Assembly (NCBI GenBank): GCA_922989275.2
Contig: OV277864.1
Span: forward strand, 68,328,158 to 68,392,157
Reading direction: 5' to 3'
Source: Gari tellinella
Lineage: Eukaryota; Mollusca; Bivalvia; Cardiida; Psammobiidae
DNA length: 64,000 bases
Below, piece by piece: positions 12,243 to 22,925 of the stretch. The position numbers and the translations under genes are program-made. Every line of letters starts with the position of its first letter. Within the stretch, counting starts at the first letter, position 1. Below the pieces are notes generated by a model that worked only from the letters and a program-made list of their open reading frames with translations, did not search any database and was not told where the DNA came from.

Positions 12243-12475
12243 GCTGTCTGTCTGTCTGTCTGACTGACCCTCTGTCTGTTTACATGCATCTGTTTCTGTC
12301 TGTTTGTCTTTATTCACTCTGTCAGTCTGCTAGTCTATATATCTCTCTCTGTCTCTCTATCTATATATATATATATATATATCCTCCATCCCTCCTCTCA
12401 CCCTCTCTCTCTCTCTCTGTCTGTCTCTCTATCTCTGTGTGTGTCTTGCTCTCTCTGTCTCTGTCTCTCATTTGC
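12243..12475 (+). repeat. TCTG, TA and TC microsatellite cluster
   Basis: (TCTG)n, then (TC)n, (TA)n near 12364-12383, then (TC)n and (TG)n. Open frames here are repeat artefacts. Confidence 0.95.
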
Positions 12476-12680
12476 ATATAAATAACACTGCCTTCTATAA
12501 CTATCTATCATCTCAACTTTAACCTCGGCTAATGTAAAAAAGGATTACATTCCTCAGAAAAAATACAAACCCGTGTTTGACAGAGTTGATCGATCAAAAG
12601 TAAAAACTGTAGCAGCATAGTAGATTTTGAGACCAAAATCAATCGTGTAGATGCGTTTGGTCCTTATATCATTATTCAAT

Positions 12681-12888
12681 CTACTATAAAACCTCTCTAT
12701 AATGACCACTAAACTGAAGGCTAATTGACTGCATAAAAATACGGGAAAGCTTGAAGCAAAATGAACGTAAACATGAAAGTTTCTGCAGAAACTTGTTTTA
12801 CGTTCACCTTTCCTTAAGCATGCCCTTGTTTTTAACACCTGCTAATTAACACAGTTTAGTGGTCGTGATAGAGAGGTTTTATTCTGTA
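12681..12888. mobile_element. Family B hairpin MITE
   Basis: Ends in ACTATAAAACCTCTCTATAA and GATAGAGAGGTTTTATTCTG. The central hairpin pairs AAATGAACGTAAACATGAAA (12758-12777) with its complement around 12797-12812. Confidence 0.7.
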
Positions 12889-13554
12889 TCTTTAGCTACT
12901 TTTCTTAGGAGGAGGTACAAGTTTACGGGATTGAAATCAAATAATTATTTTCCCGAGTTTCACAACTCTCCCCCCCCCTTTAATTCTCGTGTTGGTTCTA
13001 AACAATTATGACAGAATGCGCCAGACATTTTTAATCTCTACCCGTACGATTTTCAATAAAACATAGAACCTAAAGAACCTGCTATCTAAAACCATTTAGT
13101 GGACGTTATAGAGAGGTTTTACTGTACTATCAGTTTCTCGTCTTCTAAGAAGACACACGTTTACGGGAATGAATTAAAATAATGGTTTTCCCGAGTTTCA
13201 TAACTCTCCCCCGTTTTAACTCTCGTGTTGGGTCGAAACAATTATGACCGAATACGAGTGACATTTTTAATCTCTTTCCGTATGATTTTCAATAAACTTA
13301 GACAGTGAGCTAAAACACATTATACGTAGACTTCTTTTTTAATCCTTTATCTTTTTTTTTTGGCAACCTGACTATAGACTTTAGTTTAACATAAAGAACC
13401 TGTTTCAGTTTCGGGGTTTAAGATTAGGCTATTTACATGTATATTATATTTCATTATGAATTCGAAATATGACTGTATTCCAAAAAGGTTTCTACAGTTA
13501 AAAATGCACACGTGTATGAACAAGTAAGCTGTTGCATATCTTTTCTTGATAATT

Positions 13555-13760
13555 TTCACCTAAAGCGATTCAGCGACTCCAACTCATACAGGTAGCGTCC
13601 ACGATGATGCCTCGCAATCCGCGATGATGCCATCGCAATCAGCGATGACTCCGCCGCGGAAATATCCCGTAGGGTAAATTTCTGTCCGCGGTGGACACAC
13701 ATTTTGTCCACGATGATCGCGGACTTTTTAAACATTGCGAGACTTGTACTGTAATTCATT
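13555..13760. repeat. GC-rich repeat, inverted relative of 5853-6115
   Basis: Shares the edge CATTGCGAGACTTGTACTGT with the copy at 5853 in opposite orientation. Inside are short tandem units of the type CGCGATGATGCCATCGCAAT. The minus-strand open frame has no recognised domain. Confidence 0.6.
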
Positions 13761-13769
13761 CTTTCACTA

Positions 13770-13943
13770 AAGAAAATATTTCCACTTTAAACAGTCATGT
13801 ACAAGTACCATAAGAAAGTTTTTCTTTATCATAGCTGAAAGTGAAAAAGAATGCACTTTAAGGCACATTATGCTTTACTTTCAACCTTCTTTAAGAGACA
13901 ACCTCCTTCAAAACTAGAACAAGACTATGGGGTAATGGGTTAA
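13770..13943 (+). mobile_element. Family A MITE, 5' truncated
   Basis: Contains the family hairpin (AAAGAATGCACTTTAAGGCA region, 13848-13895) and ends TATGGGGTAATGGGTTAA at 13926-13943. The left terminal repeat is missing. Confidence 0.7.
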
Positions 13944-13972
13944 TTTGCTCAGACCCGGTTCTTGTTAGACGT

Positions 13973-14223
13973 TTAACCCATTCCCCCATAGGATGTTTCT
14001 AATTTTGAAGATAGGTGACCACTTAAGCAGGTTGAAAGTAAAGCAGAATGCGCCTTAAGGCGCATTCTGCTTTACTTTCAGCCTGCTTTAAGGTATTATC
14101 TGCTAGAATACAGAAAATATTTCACACGATTTTTATTTTTACCAGTATAATTTGGAACTATATTGTTCAGTAAAGGAATAAATTAAAGGCGTAAAAAGGC
14201 GTATTTATGAGGTTATAGGTTAA
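13973..14223 (-). mobile_element. Family A MITE touching the lamin exon 8 donor
   Basis: Complete copy of about 251 bp bounded by TTAA at 13973-13976 and 14220-14223. The perfect central hairpin spans about 14027-14094 around CCTTAAGG. In the lamin transcript, the TTAA boundary is intron positions +6 to +9. Confidence 0.85.
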
Positions 14224-14228
14224 CTTAC

Positions 14229-14339
14229 AGTGCACATTTGTCCAGCTTTGATCTGCAAGTTGCGGTGGAACTTGTAGGTGGTTTCCTTCTCCCCGTCACC
14301 AACTGTGTGTTTAAGTACATGGCCTCCCAACACTAGATC
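14229..14339 (-). CDS. LMNB: Lamin exon 8: lamin tail domain
   Basis: Encodes residues 469-505 in phase 0 (DLVLGGHVLK to AGQMCT). It matches the lamin tail strands with the pattern GG-hydrophobic, YKFHRNLQIKAGQ, then T followed by W in the next exon. The donor reads GTAAG, then TTAA, where the TTAA is the boundary of a family A MITE. Confidence 0.94.
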
Positions 14340-14846
14340 CTGAAATACACAGAGGATAATCAATTTCCTGCAGAAGCCCTCTGACCAGGGACTACACTTT
14401 TTGCATAGGACAAGTGTACTCTTCACAGGTACACTTTTCGTAAAAGACGCATATATGCGTCACTAGGGCTCAATGAGTTTAAAGGTGCACCTAATCTGGA
14501 GCTCTGAAACTAGTGCTGTGACAATTCAAGTGCAGAATAACCTCTGAAAACCAGACAAATCTGGCGGTACGGAACACGTTCTACACCCTAACCAACCCTT
14601 CAATAAATAGGTACTGTAAAACCAGTTTTATTTGCGAGAATATAATTTACGCATTTATTCGTGAATGTCTCTAGTTTTGAAAATAGGTGATTTCTTAAAG
14701 CAGGTTGAAAGTAAAGCAAAATGTGCCTTAGAAATATTGCATGACATCGCAAATTAATAAAATAGGATTACACGAAATATTCATGACGAGAAAAATACAT
14801 TTTTTACAGTATACAGAGCTTATAGAATAGATGTGTTATTCAGCGC

Positions 14847-15095
14847 CTAAACTCTTTCCCCTATAGAAGCACCTTTAGTGCATTTAATTTATTCCTCGAC
14901 TGAAGAAAATAGTTTTTTTTAAATCCTATCAGATGATAGCTTAAGGCGCATTCTTTATCCATGTCTGTATAAATTGGAACTATTGTCTTGAATTGAGGAA
15001 TAAATAGAAGGCGTAAAAAGGCGTATTTATGTGGTAATGGGTTAAGTGGTCACCATCCTTCAAAACTAGAGACAAGCTATGGGGTAAAGTGTTAA
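14847..15095. mobile_element. Rearranged family A MITE copies
   Basis: Left-end sequence (CTCTTTCCCCTATAGAAGCA), then an abrupt switch to a right half in the other orientation ending near 15050. A further right end then follows, finishing GGGGTAAAGTGTTAA at 15095. Two partial copies are probably fused. The end is 20 bp from the lamin exon 7 donor. A separate core fragment lies at 14665-14735. Confidence 0.6.
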
Positions 15096-15115
15096 GTACA
15101 GATAATAAGCCTTAC

Positions 15116-15320
15116 CTCATCACCAGTGTTGAAAACTGTGATAAATTTGCCGTCATGGTCGGTATCGTGTATTTCTAGGGCACCCTTGTTGCTAGTGGAT
15201 GAGGAGTAACCAACGTTTGAATCAACTTCAGATACGTCGAGGGTGACCCGCTTCCGCTTCTGGCCACGCCCACCTTTCTTTGGTGTGCTTGAGGCTGAGG
15301 AGGACTGTGAAATGTTCAAC
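15116..15320 (-). CDS. LMNB: Lamin exon 7: NLS and start of tail
   Basis: Encodes the last base of codon 400 and residues 401-468. After a serine-rich stretch comes KKGGRGQKRKRVTLD, a basic nuclear localisation signal placed as in vertebrate lamins. GALEIHDTDHDGKFITVFNT then opens the lamin tail Ig fold. The acceptor is TTCCAG and the donor GTAAGG. Confidence 0.95.
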
Positions 15321-15349
15321 CTGGAAGTCAGACAAAAAGTACTATCAAT

Positions 15350-15396
15350 CAGGGCTCCAGATAAGAGGGAGTAAACTGAACACATATAACATTCCA
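15350..15396 (+). mobile_element. Family C MITE left-end fragment
   Basis: CAGGGCTCCAGATAAGAGGG and the next 25 bases of family C, then cut off by a family A copy at 15407. It lies 30 bp upstream of the lamin exon 7 acceptor. Confidence 0.7.
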
Positions 15397-15406
15397 AGGT
15401 TAAGGT

Positions 15407-15666
15407 TTAACCCATTACCCAAGAAATACACCTTTTTTATGCCTTTTATTTATTCCTCTACTGAAGAAAATAGTTTCAATTTATACAGACAAGGATAATT
15501 TACCATAAGAAATATTTTCTTTATCCTAGCAGATATTAGCTAAAAGCAGGCTGAAAGTAAAGCAGAATGTGCCTTAAGGCTCATTCTGCTTTATTTTCAA
15601 CCTGCTTTAAGTCATAACTTGTTTTCAAAACTAGAAACAGGCTATGGGGTAAAGGTAAAGGGTTAA
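15407..15666 (+). mobile_element. Family A MITE, full length
   Basis: Flanked by TTAA (15407-15410, 15663-15666). The left end is CCCATTACCCAAGAAATACA, the hairpin about 15542-15612 and the right end GCTATGGGGTAAAGG. It ends 28 bp from the lamin exon 6 donor. Confidence 0.8.
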
Positions 15667-15694
15667 GTGGAAGAATTTTTGAAACCTTTCTTAC

Positions 15695-15915
15695 CTTTCT
15701 TCTTCGCCTTCCAACAGCTTTCTATAGGCTTGAATCTCATTGTCCAATCTCAGTTTAATATCCATAAGATCGCCATACTCTGCATTCTGCTCACTGATAG
15801 TAGTCAATAGTCTTGCAATCTGGTCCCTAAGGCTTTCTTGTTCATCCTCAGCCCTTTTCCTTTCTCTTTCAAGAGTATTCTCCAGATCCCTTATCCTATT
15901 CTCATGCTCAGCGTT
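15695..15915 (-). CDS. LMNB: Lamin exon 6: coil 2 end
   Basis: Encodes residues 327-399 plus two bases of codon 400 (NAEHENRIRD onward). It ends with the intermediate-filament consensus AYRKLLEGEEER, the helix-termination motif needed for head-to-tail assembly. It also contains YGDLMDIKLRLDNEI, typical of lamin coil 2B. The acceptor is TTACAG and the donor GTAAGA. Confidence 0.96.
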
Positions 15916-15967
15916 CTGTAATACATACCAAGGTTTTGGATAAATTTTAAAATCAAGTCCACTGAGG

Positions 15968-16532
15968 CCTAAAAAAAAAAGATGTGTGTTTCCGGTTTCC
16001 CGACCGACCCTATTTTTTACCCCCGACCCTAAAGCTTTTAAAGAAAAATTAAAAAAAAAAAAAAAAAATTAAAAATTTTTTTTTTTTTTTTGGGGAAAAG
16101 TTTTTTTGGTGAGGGAAAAAATATACTGGAGGGGAAGGGGCCATTATTCGGCACCCGTTACAGAAGGAAAAAAGGCTTGTGGTAAAAGCAAACACACCAC
16201 ATTTTTTATTAAAATATAATAGTAAATACCGGTATTTATTTGATGCAATGGTTTTCAGATTGAAACAAGAACTATTTCACATAATTATATTATGAAATAC
16301 CTTAAAATTTAAACTTGCAAATCAAGATAAATCATTTCAGACACTTTCAATGTTGAATACAACAAGAGCTGAAGGTCATTATTTGTCATATAAACTCATC
16401 CTTTGATTGTAAAAAAAATCGCATATATGCCCTATATAAAAACTTTTTAAAAAATAAAAACTTTTTCCTACCGACCTACCCTATAATTTTGAGAGGGTGA
16501 AACCAGAAACACACATATTTTTTTTTAGGCCT
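15968..16532. mobile_element. Element with AGGCCTAAAAAA inverted ends
   Basis: The left end GGCCTAAAAAAAAAAGATGT continues as GTGTTTCCGGTTTCCC. The right end is its inverted match (ACCAGAAACACACATATTTT ... TAGGCC). Inside are long A and T runs (16050-16092). There is no coding potential, the superfamily is not recognised, and the target duplication is unclear. Confidence 0.65.
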
Positions 16533-16594
16533 GACTGACTTTTTCTATTAACCCTATAAGGCAGCGTAGTTGCATAAATTCTTGCGGCATCTGA

Positions 16595-16845
16595 TTAACC
16601 CTTTGAACCCTAGTCCCGCATATAGGCGTCCTTTTCAAATAGTGTACATGTGAATAGTACACTTGTCCTGTGCAAACAGTGAAGACCCAGATCAGAGGGC
16701 TACGAAAGGAGCCCTCTGATCAGGGTCTTCACTGTTTGTCATAATGCCAAAAATGGACAAAAACAACCCTTAAAAGACAGAAATGGACTAGACTTAAATC
16801 TAAACTGGAATTGTCCATTTAAAGTTTCAGGGAGGAAAGAGTTAA
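16595..16845 (+). mobile_element. Family D hairpin MITE
   Basis: Bounded by TTAA. The left end is CCCTTTGAACCCTAGTCCCG and the right end TTTCAGGGAGGAAAGAG. The hairpin is around AGACCCAGATCAGAGGGCT (16684-16735). Confidence 0.8.
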
Positions 16846-17252
16846 GATCCAAACTGTTTGTCACTCTTATCGATATTTCTAAGTCATATAACCTTAATTC
16901 TAACTTTGAAACGTTCTTGCAGACAACAGTACTGAAGCAGACAACAGTACTGAAGCAGACAACAATAAGCGGTGAAGGGGTAAAAATCTCCCAAATAATT
17001 TGGCGCCAAATGGGTTAAGTAAGTATGGGGATTGCCCAAAATGAGATCACACCAATGTCGCTCATTAACGGTTATGTATGTCTCACTGTGAACATACAAC
17101 CAAGTCCTGTAAAGTCTATAAAGTTTTTTTTATCAAAATCCTATGAACAGTTTAGGAGTTGAAATATTTCAGTTCAAATAACTCCCTTTGGAAATGGGGT
17201 AATGGAAAATGTTCTCAATGTATATCTTTAGATGGCACACTATCAACCTTTG

Positions 17253-17332
17253 ATTGAATAAATTGAACTATGAAATCAAATGTAAAACTATTTATTGAAT
17301 AAATTGAACTATGAAATCAAATGTAAAACTAT
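17253..17332 (+). repeat. 41-bp tandem duplication
   Basis: ATTGAATAAATTGAACTATG begins at 17253 and again at 17294, and the two units are nearly identical. It sits inside a 17100-17640 block ending GATGGACGGACAGACAAAC, probably an eroded tandem-core element. Confidence 0.75.
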
Positions 17333-18049
17333 CTCACTACTAGATTATGTAAATGTCACTCCCGATCAACAGGATTGTGGAGATTTTTTCAAGATCTGAA
17401 TATTTGTTAGGAGCAGTTGTGCTTGGTAGCTACAAAGCATGACACATTAAGGTTCAATTTTCTCTCCTTAGGAAATGGCTGAATGGAAAAATATCTCTTC
17501 ACACACATCTTAAAACAGCGCTGTATCAACCCGAGAAAATTTCTTCAAAATCCGATGAACTGTTTAGAAGGAGTTGTGCTTAAGAGTATAGATTGATGGA
17601 CGGACAGACAAACAAGGTGGTTCCTATGTAAACACCAAACTTTGCTTTTTGAGGTACCATAATGACCCTTACTACTGGAACAGACAAGTCTGAGCAAAAA
17701 GTGTAGACCCTGATCAGGCTGCTCCTTAGGGAGCAGTCTGATCAGGGTCTACATGGTTTGTCATTCAGCTTGCTTGGACAAATTACTGTGTGATAACAGC
17801 AATTTGTTAATGTTTTAGGATAATTACAGCAGATATACACAGTGTCCCAAATATTTGGATTTTTTTCTGTATAAGAAGGAACGTTTTCCCTAGGACTCAT
17901 GTCATATAGATCCCACAAGAAACAGTGCAGACTAGGAGGCCCTGATCAGACAGCTCTGATCTAGTGTTCGTTGTTTTCAAAAGAGTCAATATAAGCTACA
18001 TACATTGTACCGGTATATAGTGAAAGAGTTTTTGGAACCATGTTGTTAC

Positions 18050-18175
18050 CTGTGTCCTGAGCATGACGATATCTGAGTTGAGATCATCAATCTGTTTCTT
18101 AGAAATCATATACTCCTCCCGGGCTGAGCGGTCTTGACTCATACTTCTATCTAGGCCCCTCTGTAGCTCGCCCAA
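18050..18175 (-). CDS. LMNB: Lamin exon 5: coil 2
   Basis: Encodes residues 285-326 in phase 0 (LGELQRGLDR to DIVMLRTQ). The acceptor is ATTTCAG and the donor GTAACA, a weaker site. The first 25 bases of the exon and its acceptor are duplicated in tandem just upstream in the transcript (18219-18286), giving two near-identical acceptors. Confidence 0.93.
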
Positions 18176-18286
18176 CTGAAATATAAGCATAATTCCACAT
18201 AAATGAGAGTTAACAACACTAGGCGTCTCTGTAGCTCGCCCAACTGAAATATTAAAATAATTCCAAATAAATGAGAGCTAACATCA
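18151..18286. repeat. 68-bp tandem duplication across the exon 5 acceptor
   Basis: CTGTAGCTCGCCCAACTGAA occurs at 18161-18180 and again at 18229-18248. Similarity runs through AATTCCAMATAAATGAGAG in both. The first copy includes the start of lamin exon 5 and its acceptor; the second is the same sequence inside intron 4. Unit length is 68. Confidence 0.9.
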
Positions 18287-18400
18287 CATTTGCAAACACT
18301 TTTCCATTACAAAACCGTATGTTGTGACTAACACAACACAAACCAAACCCTATGTTGTGACTACCCATTAGAATCATTGTTACTAATACAGGGAGTATTT

Positions 18401-18805
18401 TAACCCATTACCCTATAACTACCCCTTTAACTTATTCCTCCACAGATGAATATAGTATAGAATATAGAATTTATACAGTCATGAAAATGAATCATAAGAA
18501 ATAGTTTCTATATCTTAGCAAATTGTAGCTTAAAGCAGGCAGAAAGTAAAGCAGAATGCGCCTTAAGGCGCATTCTACTCTACTTTCAACCTGCTTTAAG
18601 TGGTCACCTATTTTCAAAACTAGAATCTGGCTATGGAGTAAAGGGTGAAATACTAAAATCCTTATGTTTCCACTAAACACTATGTTGTAAGCAGGCTGAA
18701 AGTAAAGCAGAATGCGCTTAAAGCGCATTCTGCTTTACTTTCAACCTGTTTTAAGTGAACACCTACATTCAATACTAGAGATATGCTATGTGGGTAATGG
18801 GTTAA
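18401..18805 (+). mobile_element. Two family A MITE copies, second one half length
   Basis: 18401-18648 runs from TTTTAACCCATTACCCTATA to GGCTATGGAGTAAAGGG with a hairpin at about 18532-18600. A second hairpin with right arm lies at 18689-18805 and ends GGGTAATGGGTTAA. Confidence 0.75.
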
Positions 18806-18891
18806 ACACTGCCCTTACCTCGCAATATAAGCTTTTAACTATTTTCTCCATAAATACACCTTTAATTTATTCCTCCACTAAAGAAAATACT

Positions 18892-19126
18892 TTAACCCTT
18901 TCCCCCATTGAAGTGCCTTTTAGCACATTATATTTATTCCGACGCTGAAGAAAATAGTTCTAATGTATACGGTAATGAATATGTATCATAAGGAATACTT
19001 TCTTTGTTCTAGCAAGTGGAAGCTTAAAACAGGCTGAAAATAAAGCAGGATGAGCTTTACTTTCAACCTGCTTTAAGTAGTCACCTTATTTCAAAACTAG
19101 AAACAGACTATGCGGTAAAGGGTTAA
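18892..19126 (+). mobile_element. Family A MITE
   Basis: TTAA-bounded; left end CCCTTTCCCCCATTGAAGTG, right end TATGCGGTAAAGGG. The hairpin is shortened to the GATGAGCTTTACTTTC region near 19048. Confidence 0.75.
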
Positions 19127-19270
19127 ACAGTCATGGATATATGCAGCAAAAGCATATTTCCTATATCCTAGCATATGGTAGCTTAACTAAAAGTAAAGCA
19201 GAATGCATCTAAAGGCTTTCTGAGCAGTCATCTGTCTTAAGACAGACCAATGCTTCTTAAAAGGGTGACT

Positions 19271-19502
19271 GCTCAACCCAATACCCCATAAATACACCTT
19301 TAATTAAATTAATTTATTCCTCCACTTAAAGAAAATAGTTCCACTTTAAGCAAATGTGCGCAAGAAAAGTATTTTCTATATCCTAGAAGATGGTATCTGA
19401 AAGCAGACTGAAAGTAAAGCAGAAAGTGCTGCTTTGCTTTCAACCTGCTTTAAGTGGTCACCTATCTTCAATACTAGAAATGGTCTATGGTGTAATGGAG
19501 GT
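19271..19502 (+). mobile_element. Family A MITE, eroded termini
   Basis: Left CAACCCAATACCCCATAAAT; hairpin about 19393-19454; right TCTATGGTGTAATGGAGG. The TTAA flanks have decayed. Confidence 0.65.
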
Positions 19503-19608
19503 CAAAGTAAATCATAAAGTTTCAGTAGAAGTTCTCTGCTTAATATAATCCTGTAGTAAGCAGTCATCTGTCTTAAAACAAACCAATGTTTCTTAAAAGA
19601 GTGGCTGC

Positions 19609-19860
19609 TTAACCCATTACCCCTTAAAAACGTCTTTTTACGCCTCTTACTTATTCCTCCACTGAAGAAAAAAGTTCCAGTTTATACAGCAAAGAATATG
19701 TACCAAAAGAAATATTGTCCATATCCTAGAAGATGGTAGTTTAAAGCAGGCTGAAAGTAAAGCAGAATGTGCCATAAGGCACATTCTGCTTTACTTTCAA
19801 CCTGCTTTAAGTGGTCACCTGTTTTCGAAGCAAGAAATAGGCTAAGAGGTAATGGGTTAA
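19609..19860 (+). mobile_element. Family A MITE, best full-length copy (252 bp)
   Basis: TTAA at 19609-19612 and 19857-19860. The left end TTAACCCATTACCCC and right end GAGGTAATGGGTTAA form the terminal repeats. The hairpin at 19741-19812 has a near-perfect stem, TTAAAGCAGGCTGAAAGTAA onward. There is no coding capacity. CCC just inside a TTAA site suggests mobilisation by a piggyBac-type transposase (inference). Confidence 0.85.
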
Positions 19861-20732
19861 TGCAAGATTTGTTGTTTAAGTAAAATGGGAGAAATCAACA
19901 TCTACATATATCTCTTTAGAAAGAAAAGTACACACATTTAATAAGTCCAAATATATAGCACAAGGAAGACTCTGAAATCAAGAATCTGATTTCTTAAAGA
20001 TAAACCTCCTAAGACAATAAGACTACAAGCCACAATCTAATATTCACACAAAGGGCTCAATCAGTGGGCTCTTGTCAATTCACAGCCCCTTAGCATGACC
20101 AATAAAATCAATTGATTACAATCAGGTTAATACAAATCAACAATAAGAACAATGAGTATTTAGATTTAAACTACTCAAGCTGTGGTAGATGCCAATTAGA
20201 TTTAATAGCTAAAAAAAAGTCCAAGTTTAAACTTTAGCAAAGTCTTTTAACAGATGCATTAGAATTTTTATCATCAATAACTGCAAGGGTATTTACAAAT
20301 AAATTGGCTTTAAATGTACACACAAGTGTTTAATGTGAGCCTACAATTGGGGTCTATTGTGGTCAGTTTAGTGGATTTTATTATCAGATTACCTAAACAG
20401 TAAATATTTACAATGCAGTCATTTGGACATGGTGTTGCATAACACAAGGGAGATAATTAAGTACAAATACTGACAAGATTTGTTTCCCTTGTTAAATATG
20501 CTTTAAAAATGTCAAAAACTTTCAGAGTAAATTTACAAAATTATTATTTAAATTTTTTAAAAAGGATAAACACACAGATTTAGCCTAAATGTTGGGTTTC
20601 TCCATTATACTATACTGTCATTAGGCATTATTATAAGTAGTTTATTCATGATTTCTGCAAAGTCTAGTTTTACATTTAAATACATTCCCTCAGTCCTTTG
20701 ATGGACTCCCCCCAATTGTTCTTGATAGGCAT

Positions 20733-20815
20733 GAATTTGATTTGATTTGTTTTCATTTTACGTCGCTTTCAACAGTATTTCAGTCATATCGTGACGTCCT
20801 TATTATAGGTATGAA
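20733..20815 (-). repeat. SINE 3' tail fragment
   Basis: On the minus strand it reads TCACGATATGACTGAAATACT then TTGAAAGCGACGTAAAA and a CAAATCAAATC tail, the same as the 3' end of the SINE at 26340-26575. Confidence 0.65.
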
Positions 20816-21170
20816 AGTAACTGTAAAGCAGTGGCAATGTGTGCACAGCCAATGTCACCAATCTCAAGTTGTCTATAGAGGCCCTTACATACTCACACTC
20901 AATGGTATTTTTCAATGGCTTTTACTAACCAAACTATCAAATATAAAGTGCGGGCCTCACATGAGACACTTCACTGGTTCACAGTAATAAAGATATGCAT
21001 GAAAATCATGCTTTTCGCAAGGGAACTGCCTGTATAGGGATTATCACGGAAAGTAGGTCAGGAAATGTCTTTTAAGATAAATCCAGAGGCCTCATCCTCA
21101 AAACAAAAGCACTAACTCAAGACTTGCTTTAACTTTCTCTCACTTGTGACTGCAAAAAAAAGAATAGAAA

Positions 21171-22057
21171 CAGGGTTATAGATAAGGTTTTGCATTAATT
21201 GGGTATTTACTCCCTCTATTTTCTAAGAATTGGGTTTTCTGAATTTCAATTGAGTATCCAAAAAACCGTTACTCCATCAATTTGATATGAATTGCTTTTT
21301 TACTCTATTTTTTTTTCCATTTAATACAAAACACAAGCTGATTGTTTGATGTACTGTACCCTCGTTTGCCCACACTCGATAATTTCAGTTTCGATCTCAT
21401 TTCAACACAAATGCAACAACTCATGTTTGTGTAGGAAAACTAGGATTCATTAATTTCCAGCCACGGAAACTTTAAAAGCCATTCCAGGATTCCTTTACCG
21501 TAACTTTGCTAACTTTAGCACTGTCGTGTTTCTTTGGTGACTTACAGATTCGGGACAAAAGATCGTCGATTATGTCGGTAACATTAAACAACCTCTTTTT
21601 TGGCTGTTACATGCATCATTCAAAATTTCATTCACGACACCGTTACAAATTATTTCTGGTTCGTTCGCGGAAGGCTGAACGTAATTGAATAATGTGGGTT
21701 GTTGTTGCGCTTTTTCCGTTCGCACGATGCCATTTTGACTGGCAGACGATGTGACTGGTTTACTAATTAAACGAGCTAACAAAAAGCGGTGCTGCATAAA
21801 TCCGATAGGCTATTACTTGGAAATAAATAACCAGTCTAACCGGTGTATCGGTAAAATATTTACCCGGTGTCGTAGTAAACATCCCGTCATTAAACTTGAG
21901 AAATGCGACTAATTGCGTACGATACGCGCCTGCTTGAATTCTTTTGCGTAAACCCTTTCAATAATTGATTTTCAGTACGCATGGATTTGAAAGTAATTGC
22001 ATTTCTACTGTATTTAATTGCGTATTTACGCAAATACGCGCCTTATCTATAACCCTG
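21171..22057. mobile_element. TIR element, 7-bp duplication ATAGAAA
   Basis: The left end CAGGGTTATAGATAAGG matches the inverse of the right end CCTTATCTATAACCCTG. ATAGAAA flanks both ends (21164-21170, 22058-22064). It is 887 bp. A minus-strand frame at 21570-21797 contains QQPTLFNYV, which resembles the N-terminal lead of some hAT transposases, but this is a weak clue. Probably a non-autonomous deletion derivative. Confidence 0.8.
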
Positions 22058-22471
22058 ATAGAAATGAAAAGACAGAGAATGAATTATGGCTGATAGAAGG
22101 CCAAATAGGGGTCTGTTTCTACCACTGCCAGTATCAAATAAATTTACAAAATCTTAATTCCAATCTTTTACAAACTGCAAAGCAACTTCACAGCAAATGT
22201 TGTTCATGTTGTTAATTGTTTAGCTAGCATTCTTCATACATGTAAATCGCACATCAATCACTGATATATTTACCAAAACCAGAGAAGTCCTGCTTAATTT
22301 GAAGAAGAAACAAGATGTGTTTGCAAAACACTAGGCCCCTGAGGACCAAGGCTAAATTCAGTCCACACCTTGATCTTTGGCAGAAAGACTTAATTCAAAT
22401 AATGTTTTCTTAAAGTAAAGCTTTCTGCTTTACGTTTATACTACTTTACTCCATCACTTGTATTAATGATT

Positions 22472-22679
22472 CTTTACTCCATAGACTGTTTTTAATTATG
22501 AAGACAGGTGATCACTTAAAGCAGGTTGAAAGTAAAGCAGAATGTGCCTTAAGGTGCATTCTGCTTTACTTTCAGCCTGCTTTAAGCTACCATCTGCTAG
22601 GATATAGAAATGAGTGGAACTATTTTCTTCTGAGAAAAATTAATTAAATTCGTAAAAAGGTAAAGGAGTAAAGGGTTAA
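22472..22679 (-). mobile_element. Family A MITE, reversed
   Basis: Begins with the right-arm sequence CATAGACTGTTTTTAATTAT, has the hairpin at 22516-22587 and ends AAAGGGTTAA. The target TTAA is clear only on the right. Confidence 0.75.
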
Positions 22680-22714
22680 ACACCATTTATAAAGATTCAA
22701 GGAGTAGGTACAGA

Positions 22715-22907
22715 CAGGGCTCCAGATAAGGGGTAGTTTTCTGAACAAATTCAACATTTTCTCACTCATTTCAGCACCAAACCTTATGGTGTCACTACTC
22801 ATTAGAATCGTCTCGAAGAGACGATTCTGATGAGTAGTGACACCATAAGGTTTAATGCAGAAATAAAGGTTTTAGATTTTGAAAAACTACTCTTATCTGG
22901 AGCCCTG
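22715..22907 (+). mobile_element. Family C hairpin MITE, 6-bp duplication TACAGA
   Basis: CAGGGCTCCAGATAAGGGGT at the left; TCTTATCTGGAGCCCTG at the right. TACAGA flanks it at 22709-22714 and 22908-22913. The long central palindrome is around GTCTCGAAGAGAC. Confidence 0.9.
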
Positions 22908-22925
22908 TACAGACATATAATTTAT

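Noticed and set aside
11440..12481. Plus-strand frames rich in Ser and Leu
   Set aside because: They are translations of CT and TCTG microsatellites.
18492..18948. Frames containing variants of RRILLYFQPALS
   Set aside because: This peptide recurs wherever a family A hairpin occurs (also near 24.5, 52.6, 53.9 and 60 kb). It is the translated MITE stem.
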